64,000 nt of DNA from Mixophyes australis (Eukaryota; Chordata; Amphibia; Anura; Limnodynastidae). The notes under the pieces were generated by a model, which saw only the letters and a list, made by a program, of their open reading frames with translations, ran no database searches and was not told the origin of the DNA. Location: assembly GCA_036250195.1 (NCBI GenBank), contig JAVHZZ010000005.1, forward strand, positions 71,345,505-71,409,504, read 5' to 3'. Both the position numbers and the translations under genes were made by a program. Below, piece after piece: positions 24,596 to 36,018 of this stretch (its first letter is position 1; every line of letters starts with the position of its first letter).

Positions 24596-24773
24596 GGGGG
24601 TAAATGTATCAAGCTGAGAGTTTTCTGGTGGGTTTGAAAAGTGGAGATGTTGCCTATAGCAACCAATCAGATTCTAGCTATCATTTTGTAGAATGCACTA
24701 AATAAATGATAGCTAGAATATGATTGGTTTTTCAAACCCGCCGGAAAACTCTCAGCTTGATACATTTACCCCC
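24596..24773. mobile_element. Fold-back MITE (GGGGGTAAATGTATCAAGC ends)
   Basis: The left end continues as GCTGAGAGTTTTCTGGTGGG and is mirrored at the right end through CCGCCGGAAAACTCTCAGC. The inner arms ATGATAGCTAGAAT and ATTCTAGCTATCATTT also pair. The right arm lacks about 20 bases (the TGCTATAGGCAACATCTCC segment) that the left arm has, so the fold-back is asymmetric. I recognise this end sequence as common in frog genomes. The target duplication is not clear. Confidence 0.85.
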
Positions 24774-25912
24774 TGATCTCTCTTATCTGGTAGTCAGTTA
24801 CAAGCAGCCAGCATGGGAAAACTTCTGTGTTGGCTTTTATGAGGGAGTGGGGGGGTCCAAATTGATTACATAGACAGAGAATTTTCTAATTTGATTTCAA
24901 AGACAGAAGAATTTCCCACTGTTATGGAACTAAAAAAAGAAGATGTTATTTCATAGTAAAGTGGTGAATTAGGGATCGCAGAGTGTTTTAGTCAATTAAA
25001 CTTTATATTGATATATGTGTCGGTGTTTTATTTACTTATTTCTACACTTTTGGTATTGTGGGCAGGGACCTTAATGACCCTGGGCCGTTGTAATGAGATA
25101 ACTGATGTGGCACTCTGGGGGTCCCAAACTTTTGTTATCACCCCAGATTCCAAAGCCCGGTGTGAACAAGAAAAGTACTAGTGATTTTCAGGACAAGGCT
25201 GGTAGTCTCTGGGATGGGATGTCGAGTTTTTTCAACCATCCTTCCCACAGAATTAGAACCCACGCTCAGGGTTTCCCTTTTATAGTATAACCAGGCTGTC
25301 TGGCACTGGGGCTGGTTGAGGATTTTTTGGGGGGAAGGCGTGCTGCCAAATTATTTATTCAGAATTAAGTAGGCTTCATTCACCTTGGGAGAGGTTTTTG
25401 GATAAAGCTGTTTGGATGAAATCAGGAAAATACCTATTTTTTTGTAATAAGAGAGTTTTTGTAAACATGAAATGTACACTAATTATGGATTACATTGGTA
25501 TTCAAACACATTTGACTTTGGATATCACTGTCTCCCAACCTTCAGAAGAGGGCAGTGCTTGGAAAAATCAAGTTTCGGGCTAGAAGAGAGAAACACAGAT
25601 GTTTTAACCCACGACAGTGGTAGCGTTAGGTAAGTACTATAAATTCACTATGTTTTAAGAAAAAAAATGTTGAATGACTCTGACCTGAATAATAATAGTT
25701 GTTGAGGGGGTTATAACATATAAAGAAAAAAGAAAACAAACACAATGTGTACTTTTGGATATAATTATTTTGCCTTTGTCTCTTGAGAAAATTATAAACT
25801 CTTCCTTTTTGAGACCTTGTTATGTATGGTATGTTACTAATGTAAAAACAAGATAGCCCTAGTTTTGAGGAATACTACTACAGTGTTTCTGGTGAACAAA
25901 GGTCAGGGTAAC
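24774..25912. other. Unassigned sequence
   Basis: No domain-bearing frame or bounded repeat found. Confidence 0.45.
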
Positions 25913-25920
25913 GTTCTGAC

Positions 25921-27653
25921 TAGAGATGCTTGGGCTCGGTTTTCTGAAAACCAAACCCACTCTAACTTAGGGGATCCGAGTAGGCTCAGGAGCGTCCTCG
26001 GATCTGAATTGAGGCAAAACGTTATCTTGCTGGTTTTGTATTCCATAAGTACCTCCCTCCCCAGGAGATCCTGCGCCATTGCTCACACAGAAACAGGGGT
26101 AGCAGTGCTCGTGTCACTCTCCAGTCTCCAGTGACATTGCTCAGTGCCATTGCTCATACAGAAACAGGAGGGGTAGCAGTGTTCTTGTCACTTTCCAGTC
26201 TCCAGTGACATTGCTCAGTGCCATTGCTCATACAGAAACAGGAGGGGTAGCAGTGTTCTTGTCACTTTCCAGTCTCCAGTGACATTGCTCAGTGCCATTG
26301 CTCATACAGAAACAGGAGGGGTAGCAGTGTTTTTGTCACTCTCCAGTCTCCAGTGATATTGCTCAGTGCCATTGCTCATACAGAAACAGGAGGGGTAGCA
26401 GTGTTCTTGTCACTTTCCAGTCTCCAGTGACATTGCTCAGTGCCATTGCTCATACAGAAACAGGAGGGGTAGCAGTGTTCTTGTCACTTTCCAGTCTCCA
26501 GTGACATTGCTCAGTGCCATTGCTCATACAGAAACAGGAGGGGTAGCAGTGTTCTTGTCACTTTCCAGTCTCCAGTGACATTGCTCAGTGCCATTGCTCA
26601 TACAGAAACAGGAGGGGTAGCAGTGTTCTTGTCACTTTCCAGTCTCCAGTGACATTGCTCAGTGCCATTGCCCATACAGAAACAGGAGGGGTAGCAGTGT
26701 TCTTGTCACTTTCCAGTCTCCAGTGACATTGCTCAGTGCCATTGCTCATACAGAAACAGGAGGGGTAGCAGTGTTCTTGTCACTCTCCAGTCTCCAGTGA
26801 CATTGCTCAGTGCCATTGCTCATACAGAAACAGGAGGGGTGGTAGTGTTCTTGTCACTTTCCAGTCTCCAGTGACATTGCTCAGTGCCATTGCTCATACA
26901 GAAACAGGAGGGGTAGCAGTGTTCTTGTCACTCTCCAGTCTCCAGTGACATTGCTCAGTGCCATTGCACATACAGAAACAGGAGGGGTAGCAGTGTTCTT
27001 GTCACTTTCCAGTCTCCAGTGACATTGCTCAGTGCCATTGCTCATACAGAAACAGGAGGGGTAGCAGTGTTTTTGTCACTCTCCAGTCTCCAGTGACATT
27101 GCTCAGTGCCATTGCTCATACAGAAACAGGTGGGGTAGCAGTGTTCTTGTCACTTTCCAGTCTCCAGTGACATTGCTCAGTGCCATTGCTCATACAGAAA
27201 CAGGAGGGGTAGCAGTGTTCTTGTCACTTTCCAGTCTCCAGTGACATTGCTCAGTGCCATTGCGCATACAGAAACAGGAGGGGTAGCAGTGTTCTTGTCA
27301 CTTTCCAGTCTCCAGTGACATTGCTCAGTGCCATTGCTCATACAGAAACAGGAGGGGTATCAGTGTTCTTGTCACTCTCCAGTCTCCAGTGACATTGCTC
27401 AGTGCCATTGCTCATACAGAAACAGGAGGGGTAGCAATGTTCTTGTCACTTGACAAAAATTGACTGGAAATGACTGGAAATTAATGTTATTGAGGTTAAT
27501 AATAATGTAGGAACAAAAAAAGAGCCAAATTTATGTGATTTTAGCAGAAAAAATAGGGATTTTAGAAAAAAAATAGGGATCCAAAACCAAAACATGGGAG
27601 GGTGGTTTTGTCTAAAACCAAAACCAACACATGGTGGTCAGTGAACATCTCTA
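25921..27653. mobile_element. Non-autonomous hAT element, TAGAGATG family, copy A
   Basis: Perfect flanks GTTCTGAC (25913-25920 and 27654-27661) frame ends TAGAGATGCTTGGGCTCGG and, reversed, TAGAGATGTTCACTGACC. About 80% of the interior is a 74-bp minisatellite. The right end keeps GTTAATAATAATGTAGGAAC and repeated CCAAAACC words shared with copies at 33625-38030 and 53589-60021. No transposase is left. The right-end sequence identity and perfect duplication make this a recent insertion relative to copies B and C. Confidence 0.95.
26075..27450. repeat. 74-bp minisatellite, about 18 units, inside hAT copy A
   Basis: The word GAAACAGGAGGGGTAGCAG recurs every 74 bases (for example 26161 and 26235). 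Units differ at a few positions: CTCTCC or CTTTCC, CATTGCTCAT or CATTGCGCAT, AGGAGG or AGGTGG. Diverged single units of the same sequence occur in copy B (about 34390) and more of them in copy C (53770-54580), so the array grew from a unit already in the family. Confidence 0.95.
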
Positions 27654-27661
27654 GTTCTGAC

Positions 27662-28568
27662 GTTGGCACTACTATCTCCATTTTCTACGTAGCCTAGCAT
27701 TTCCTGGACAAGCCATAACTCACTAAAGTAAACTTAGGAAACTGTTGTATAGATAGGTCATACTTATCTTATTCCTCCCTCAGGCTGTCTGCGCTGTCAT
27801 CTATAATGTGGAAGACTGAAGGGGGAAGGGGATGTGAGAAGAGTCTGGGGAGAGAATGGGCAACAGTACAGGCTGCTGTCAGATAAAGAGGAACTGCTGC
27901 TTCACCTCACTATGCAGATAACAGCAGTTCTCTGGGCTATAGTGTGCAGTAATATAATAACAAAAAGCACAAATTAGTGAGCGTCGTGCAGCCATGGTAA
28001 CAATTCTGTGAGCACTTACATTATTTCCACCAAAACACAAATTTGCCCCTTGAAATATGGAAATATGGAATCATGGCTCCAATATAAAAATATTGGAGGT
28101 CACAGAGGATTTCCACAACCGCTTAAAAGCAAATGCAAGGAGTTCATTATTCCATATAAAATGCATGAGTAGTACTTTTGAAAGAGAGAATTTTTGTATT
28201 CATTGTCATATTGTCATTTCATCAAATAATGTTATGGAATACAGTCAAACCCCCATATACATTCCCTGATTTTTACACAAAATTACACTTTTTTTTTTTA
28301 CTGTTTACTCATTCGGCCAATTTGCCTAACAATACATTGCCCTGCATTTTACACCACAAATGTGTTCATATACAATGCAAAAAGCATCCAGTACAAACTA
28401 GTAATTTACTTTTCAATCATACAAACGTTGCAAATTAAAGTATATAAAATATATACAGCACGGTGAAGCAAATTGTTTGATAAAATAATTTATTCCTTTG
28501 TGGGTGTTTTTACAATTATTCCTCATTTTACATTTCACAGATATTAAACCATTTTTCCTGGTTTCTTG
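27662..28568. other. Unassigned sequence
   Basis: AT-rich, without supported genes or elements. Confidence 0.45.
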
Positions 28569-28795
28569 ATTGTTGTCACGGGCACTAGGAGTCTTTGCCC
28601 AGGATATCACCAGATGATGGACTTACCAGAGTAATATAGTTGGTACTATGGTTCTCTGGTAGCAGGGTGACAACGGAACAGGAGAAACAGCAGATGGTGA
28701 GAGAATGCTCGAGGAAAGTGTATGACTAGCAGCAACTGGTAATGAGTAGATGAATGTACACGAGGAACCAGATGGACAAGGAAACGTGAGGAAAG

Positions 28796-29045
28796 TCAGT
28801 GGTCTGCGTATAGCAAGTTGTACCACTGCTATAGTGAGGAGGTAGTGAGAGTCAGCGGTCTGCGTATAGCAAGTTGTACCGCTGTCTGTAGTGAAGGAAT
28901 GGAATCCAGGTGAAAGTAGGTAACGGGGAAGTCAGTGGTCTGCGTATAGCAAGTTGTACCACTGCTATGTGAGAGGATACTTGAAACTGGTGTCACAGGG
29001 AACAGGAGTCAGTGGTCTGCGTCAGCAAGTTGTACCACTGCTATG
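28796..29045. repeat. Tandem repeat in solo LTR, about 60-bp unit
   Basis: Four units centre on GTCTGCGTATAGCAAGTTGT and ACCACTGCTATGT, with one unit reading GTACCGCTG. Confidence 0.85.
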
Positions 29046-29554
29046 TATATGTGAGGAGGGGCACGAGGAGATGAATGTAAAGCAGAGTATACACGGGGCA
29101 CACAGAACTTGATCCCACGATGATATCCACAATACAACGATAACTGACAAGCACTGCTTGAAGTATACAAAGTCACAATAGCTATCCAGGCAATAGGAAA
29201 CAAAGTCAATGGTAACAATAGCTTCAGTGGATAGGAGGCTCCGGGGGAGAACACAACTCAGTCCAGATGGATATGCAATACACCAGCAAAGTCAATAGAA
29301 AGTATGCATAACGCAGTTCAGGAGAGCAGGCTGTCAGAGAGACGTGCAGGGATACCTGAATGGCTGAAGGCCGGCAGGAGGAGAGACCACTGGAGGGTGG
29401 AAGTGGTAATCAGGTTGGTGCAGCGCACGACAGGTAATCCAGAAACAACAAAGCAATACTCAGGAAGCAGTGATAAGTGGAACTGGAAACATGAAGAACA
29501 CGAGAGAGTTGAGGCTGTCTGGTATCCAGTAGTAGAGGTGGAGGCAGCGGAGAG

Positions 29555-29860
29555 CTGACACGATAAACCTAGGAGAGTAGAGACGACCAGGAACTCTGTA
29601 GAAGTAACGGAGGCAGCGGATAGGAATCAGCTGAGTGCAGGCACGATGAACACAGGAGAGTTGAAACGAACAGGAACTCTGTAGTAGTAACGGAGGCAGC
29701 GGATAGGAATCAGCTGAGTGCAGGCACGATGAACACAGGGGAGTTGAAGTGAACAGGAACTCTGTAGTAGTAACGGAGGCAGCGGATAGGAATCAGCTGA
29801 GTGCAGACACGAGGAACACAGGAGAGTTGAAGTGGTCTGGAAACCACAATAGCAGTAAAC
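29555..29860. repeat. Tandem repeat in solo LTR, about 83-bp unit
   Basis: Three to four units share GGAACTCTGTAGTAGTAACG, GGAGGCAGCGGATAGGAATC and AGCTGAGTGCAGGCACGA. They are nearly identical to each other. Confidence 0.88.
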
Positions 29861-30295
29861 AGGAATCAGCAGGAGCTGAATACATGAGGAACACAGGAAC
29901 ACCTTCAGAGGCTCATGGGGAATGAGACTCCAAGATCAGGCAACCAGGTAATGATCACAGGTGGTTTAAATAGGGAGGGTTGCCTGATCATCCAATCAAT
30001 TAAAAGCAACAGGTACTGAAGGCTTGATAAGGGCTGCACATGCGCAGACCCTCAGGATGGCGGACAGCCACGGTTCCTGAACACACGGGAAATGGCACTC
30101 ACAGTCCGGTGAGTGACAATTGTGCAGGGGGTAGAGGAAGATTTGTAAGCTCAACCCAGGGTTTTATCAATACAGTTGTTCTGCACTCTATCACAGTAAA
30201 ATGTATTTACCCCTCTTACTAATCATCTAAGTCAACTCAATGGGGAAACCAGCATTTTCATTTATTCACAGAAATAGTTTAATTCTTCTAAACCA

Positions 30296-32632
30296 CCCTC
30301 CTCACCATCTATTCATCCCCTCCCCATCATCTATTCTTCTATCCCTTCCCCCTATAAAACATGTATTCATCTATCCCTCCCCTCCCAACCATTTATTTAT
30401 ATATCCCCATAATGAATTCATCAATCCCTCCCCTCCCCACTATCTATTCATCTATCCGGCTCTCCCTCATCATCTCTTCATGTATCCGCATCCTCCTCAC
30501 CATCTATTCATCTATCCCCTCCCTTTTCAACATCTATTAATTTTATCTATCCCCGTCCTCCTCACCATCTATTCATCTATCCTCTCCCTCCCCACCATCT
30601 ATTCATCTATCCGAACCCTCCCCACCATCTATTCATCTATCCGAACCCTACCCACCATCTATTCATCTATCCGAACCTTACCCACCATCTATTCATCTAT
30701 CCTCACACTCCTCATCATCTATTCATCTATCCTCACCCTCCTCACCATCTATTCATCTATCCTCACCCTCCTCACCATCTGTTCATCTATCCCCGCCCTC
30801 CTCACCATCTATTCATCTATCCTCTCCCTCCCCACCATCTATTCATCTATCCTCTCCCTCCCCACCATCTATTCATCTGTCCTCTCCCTCCCCACCATCT
30901 ATTCATCTATCCTCTCCCTTCTCACCATCTATTCATCTATTCTCTCCCTCCCCACCATCTATTCATCTATCCTCAGCCTCCCCACCATCTATTCATTTAT
31001 TTTCACACTCCTCACCATCTATTCATCTATCCTCACCATCTATTCATCTATCCTCACCCTCCTCACCATCTATTCATCTATCCTCACCCTCCCCACTATC
31101 TATTCATTTATCCTCACACTCCTCACCATCTATTCATCTATCCTCTCCCTCCCCACCATCTATTCATCTATCCTCACCCTCCCCACCATCTATTCATTTA
31201 TCCTCACACTCTTCACCATCTATTCATCTATCCTCACCATCTATTCATCTATCCTCACCCTCCTCACCGTCTATTCATCTATCCTTACCCTCCCCACCAT
31301 CTATTCATTTATCCTCACACTCCTCACCATCTGTTCATCTATCCTCAAACTCCTCACCATCTATTCATCTATCCCCACCCTCCCCACCATCTATTCATCT
31401 ATCTGAACACTCACCACCATCTGTTCATCTATCCTCACACTCCTCACCATCTATTCATCTATCCCCACCCTCCTCACCATCTATTCATCTATCCTCACCA
31501 TCCTCACCATATATTCATCTGTCCCCACCCTCTACACCATCTAATCATCTATTCCCTCCCTCCTCACCATCTATTCATCTATTCCCTCCCTCTTACCATC
31601 TATTCATCTATACTCTCGCTCCTCACCATCTATTCATCTATCCGAACCCTCCTCACCATCTATTCATCTATCCTCACCCTCCTCACCATCTGTTCATCTA
31701 TCCCCGCCCTCCTCACCATCTATTCATCTATCCTCTCCCTCCCCACCATCTATTCATCTATCCTCTCCCTCCCCACCATCTATTCATCTGTCCTCTCCCT
31801 CCCCACCATCTATTCATCTATCCTCTCCCTTCTCACCATCTATTCATCTATTCTCTCCCTCCCCACCATCTATTCATCTATCCTCAGCCTCCCCACCATC
31901 TATTCATTTATTTTCACACTCCTCACCATCTATTCATCTATCCTCACCATCTATTCATCTATCCTCACCCTCCTCACCATCTATTCATCTATCCTCACCC
32001 TCCCCACTATCTATTCATTTATCCTCACACTCCTCACCATCTATTCATCTATCCTCTCCCTCCCCACCATCTATTCATCTATCCTCACCCTCCCCACCAT
32101 CTATTCATTTATCCTCACACTCTTCACCATCTATTCATCTATCCTCACCATCTATTCATCTATCCTCACCCTCCTCACCGTCTATTCATCTATCCTTACC
32201 CTCCCCACCATCTATTCATTTATCCTCACACTCACCACCATCTGTTCATCTATCCTCACACTCCTCACCATCTATTCATCTATCCCCACCCTCCTCACCA
32301 TCTATTCATCTATCCTCACCATCCTCACCATATATTCATCTGTCCCCACCCTCTACACCATCTAATCATCTATTCCCTCCCTCCTCACCATCTATTCATC
32401 TATTCCCTCCCTCTTACCATCTATTCATCTATACTCTCGCTCCTCACCATCTATTCATCTATCCGAACCCTCCCCACCATCTATTCATCTATCCTCACCC
32501 TCCTTACCATCTGTTTATCTATCCCCACCCTCCACACCATTGAATCATCTATCCCCACCCTACCCACCATCTAAGCATCTATCCTCACCATCCTCACCAT
32601 CTATTCATCTATCGGCATCCTCCTCACCATCT
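30296..32632. repeat. 2.3-kb minisatellite of 30-bp units with higher-order duplication
   Basis: The unit is CACCATCTATTCATCTATCC plus TCACCCTCCT, about 75 copies, probably grown from an ATCT/ATCC microsatellite. Marker variants repeat at a fixed distance: CTGTTCATCTATCCCCGCCC at 30779 and 31690, and CCTCAGCCTCC at 30971 and 31882, both 911 bases apart. Later markers (CTCTTACCATC) are 821 apart, so the second block lost three units. Because 30 is a multiple of three, one frame stays open for 388 codons (30240-31406). Confidence 0.97.
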
Positions 32633-32640
32633 ATTACTTC

Positions 32641-33430
32641 TCTATATATGTAAACCACAATTACCAGTCACCTACTTGAATCATTACCAAGGAATTTTTC
32701 TGATCATGTGTTATGTGGGATCTAGAATTAGATTTTTAGACAAGTTATTTCTGTATTTAAAATATTTTTCTATTTCTAAGGTTTAAATTGTAATTTGCTT
32801 TGAAATGATGATGATTTTCATCAATTGGCCCTAGGTAGGTTAAGAGGTTAATTTCTGTTGTATATAGGGCAAGTTAATAAGGTTTATTCTTGAGAGAGAA
32901 CTTTATTACAATTACAGGCCTGGTGGGTCCTTTTTAATGGAAAAATAGTGAGGAATTCATATATAGTGTTTAGATTACAAGTGTGAAGATACCGGGTTTA
33001 TCTGGCCCAATGCTACCCACATCACGCTGGCTGGCCACCGACGGGTGCCTTCCTATGCCAGGGAAGTCTACCCAGTACCTTCTAGGATTCGTATAGTCAC
33101 TCAGGCAAATGCAGTTAGAAAAGTACAACAGTACATTTATTGTCATACATTATAATCCACATTATGTGAGAAACGAGAAACAGAATGGATAGTGCTATCA
33201 AACTCGTTTCATCACAACAACGAAAAATGTTTTATTATAATCGAAGACAAGTTTGTTTTGAAAGCACATGTCCAAGTTCCTGTTTCATACACACCCAGGT
33301 CTATTTTTAATGCAGCATCAACTTTTTTGGCAGATTACTTTGAGCACTTGAAGAAACGACAATGCAAGTATAAACAAAGTGAATTTTGGAGCCATAAATA
33401 GTTTTTATTCCATTCACTGCTGTAATAACA
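32641..33430. other. Unassigned sequence
   Basis: A GC-richer stretch at 33000-33110 might be part of a retroelement, but there are no ends or coding to support this. Confidence 0.4.
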
Positions 33431-33439
33431 GTATTGCTT

Positions 33440-33616
33440 TTTTTTTGTGCGGGGAGGTTAATGTTATGTGGGGACTAGTCAGGTTAGTTTTATGTGGGGG
33501 CTAATAATGTAACGTTTTATCTTGGGGGCTCTTAATATATTTTATGAACTATTACTGCAATATGGGATCTTTGTATTAAATGTGTATGCTATTTATTTGA
33601 TGTTGGGGCCAGAAGG
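33440..33616. repeat. Degenerate repeat with TTGATGTTGGGGC units, left part
   Basis: Loose units contain ATGTGGGGGCT and TTAATGTT-like words. The repeat resumes at 38039 on the other side of the hAT copy that split it. Related sequence lies at 12785-13000 and 60290-60620. Confidence 0.6.
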
Positions 33617-33754
33617 GTGGAAATTAGAGATGGGCACAGGGATCTAGCGACATTTGAGAGATGGATACAGAAGGGGTAGAATAGAGTGTAGAGCAGTTGG
33701 GCAGACAAACTTACAGAAGTGAAAGAGGAGGGTGGTAGCAGTGTTCAACAAAGC

Positions 33755-34265
33755 TCTATTCAGCTAATTGTCATTGCTGAATTCCAAATATACAAGTCCT
33801 TGCAGGCTTTTTTTCTGAATTTGCACCAAAGAGTGTAGGGTGTTATATACACCCAAAGACAAGAGCTTCATTGCTGAATTTGTCATTGCTGAAATACAAA
33901 TATAATATACTAGTCCTTGCAGTCTTTTTTTCTGAATTTGCACCAAAAAGTGTAGGGTGTTATATACAGCCAAAGACAAGAGCTTCATTGCTGAATTTGT
34001 CATTGCTGAAATACAAATATACAAGTCCTTGCAGGCTTTTTTTCTGAATTTGCAGGCACATTCAGAAGTGTTATATAGGTAACAGACAAAGAGGAGTGCT
34101 CCATTGCTAAGAGTCATTACTGAAATACAAATAGGAGGACTAGCATGATTGTTTTCTGAATTTGCAGGCAAATTCTACTGCGTTATATAGGTAACAGACA
34201 AAGAAGAGTGCTCCATTGCTAAGAGTCATTGCTGAAATACAAATAGGAGGGCTGGCTGGACTGGT
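33755..34265. repeat. Tandem array in hAT copy B, 111-118-bp unit
   Basis: Four diverged units contain CAAGTCCTTGCAGGCTTTTT, TTCTGAATTTGCA and GTGTAGGGTGTTATATA. Starts fall near 33791, 33909, 34020 and 34137. The minus-strand open frame (33764-34171) is translated repeat. Confidence 0.85.
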
Positions 34266-36018
34266 CTAAATCTGCAGTTACATTTTACTGTACCATAGCT
34301 CACTCAGAAACAAGAGAGGTGGCAGGATTCAGTGCTGAAACAGAAATTGGGCTGTCAGTGTTCTTCAAAGTCTCCAGTGACATTGTATTGTGCCATAGCT
34401 CATACAGAAACAGGAGGGGTGACATTGTTGTTGTCACTCTCCAGTCTCAGTCATGATGATACTAATCCCTCTACCTCATATGCTAAAGCATATGTTCAAG
34501 TGCATAGTGGTTTTAAGTCAGGGAAACAAAAATGTAAATAAAAAGCTTTTACCTTTTTAAAGAAAAAAAAAGCTCTCTAAAAAAGCTGAAAGTTTACTGT
34601 AGAAAAACATATAATTGCCAAGATACCATTCTACCCAAAATATTACCAGGCATACCAGCATCAGGTAGCTCCCTTCTCGCAGCTAGATTTCAGCACCTGC
34701 ACTCTGCACTGTCATCATATTCACTCTCATCATTGTGTACATCTTCCTCAAACAATACAAATTCATCCCCACTGGAATCCACCATCACAGAAGTCTGTGT
34801 ACTTTGATGTAGTTGCAGATAATAGCCTTCCTCATGGAATTTGTAGTTCATTTTATGGCAGAGCTGTCACGATTTTTGGGCAATTCTTTTAGAGCAGAGC
34901 AAATGTCAAAATGTTTTGCTGACTCATCTGCATCTCCACTGGGTGTCTTGGGAAAGCTAAGTTTTTTCCGAGAAGCAGTTGCCAGAGAAACTGAAGGAGA
35001 CATCATTAAAAGATGTTGCTAGCTCTTGGATCCTGGCGATGCGAATTAAGTCCTAGATCTACAATTACAATATAGTTAGCGGATTTGCTTAGTTTTATTT
35101 CATCCTTCAATTTCTCTAGCTGCTTCTCAAAAAGTATAATTAAGGGAATCCCTTGACTCAAGCTAACCATGTCTGCACTCTCTTCACAGTTGACTACTTC
35201 GCTGGACTAAAGTACATTCCCCTCAAATTCTAGCCTGCAAGGACTTGTATATTTGGAATTCAGCAATAAATTCTACATGCCTACATGCCGTTAGCAGAAT
35301 CCCGGAAAAAGACCCTAAATATTTCAGGACACAGACAGCATCTCCTGCATGTCACTGTCATTTTATAATAGTTCTGTAACACCAAGTTGATTGTGTGAGC
35401 AAAACAAAAAATGTGATGGAATTCCCCCCCCCCCCGCTGTAATGCTCTAACAATATTGGTGGCGTTATCAGAAATCACATATCCTCAGGAGAGTCCAAGC
35501 AGGATTTTCCATGTTGCAATGACATCCCTTACTTTTTGTAACAGATTGTCAGCTGTATGCCTCTTAGTGAAGCCGCTGATACACAGAGTAGCCTACTTCT
35601 GAAAAATGTGACGTATTTGGGTACATGCTGCTGCTGTTCCTGCTGGTGAAGGCGAATCACCAACCCAATGGGCTGTCACAGTCATATATTCTTTAGTTTG
35701 CCCAGTTTCGCTTGTCCCCATATCTATGGTTAAGGGTACTGTGGGTAGAATGGCATTTTGTATCGCAATAATTACATTTTTACAAACCTTCTGGTAGAGG
35801 TGAGGAATAGCTTTTCTAGTAAAATGGTGTCATGACAGAATTTGGTAAAAGGGACAGAAGATCTAATACTAGCATAGTCCCCTTGGCGTCTATATCCACT
35901 TTGCGACAGGGTGACAGCTTTCTTACTTTCTTCCTCTAGCAAAGGATTGTTTAACAGTCAATTGTTGTAAACTAGTAGTAGTATTCTTCTGGGTTGAAGA
36001 TCCACCCCCAGCAGCAGC

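Larger units (their letters stand above)
28574..30118 (-). mobile_element. Solo LTR of an LTR retrotransposon
   Basis: The ends are TGTCACGGGCAC and CCGGTGAGTGACA, giving a TGTCAC...GTGACA inverted pair, flanked by ATTGT on both sides (28569-28573 and 30119-30123). On the minus strand a CTATTTAAACC box near 29975 could serve as the promoter, which sets the orientation. No internal coding region is attached, so this is a solo LTR left by recombination. Two tandem blocks lie inside. Ty3/gypsy is my first guess from size and ends, but an endogenous retrovirus LTR cannot be excluded. Confidence 0.85.

Noticed and set aside
26075..27450. Regular array resembling a CRISPR
   Set aside because: Units are contiguous at 74 bp with no unique spacers, and the context is a vertebrate transposon.
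30240..31406. 388-codon open frame with repeats of T-I-Y-S-S-I-L
   Set aside because: It is the translation of a 30-bp minisatellite; the unit length keeps the frame open, and the codons follow the array, not a gene.
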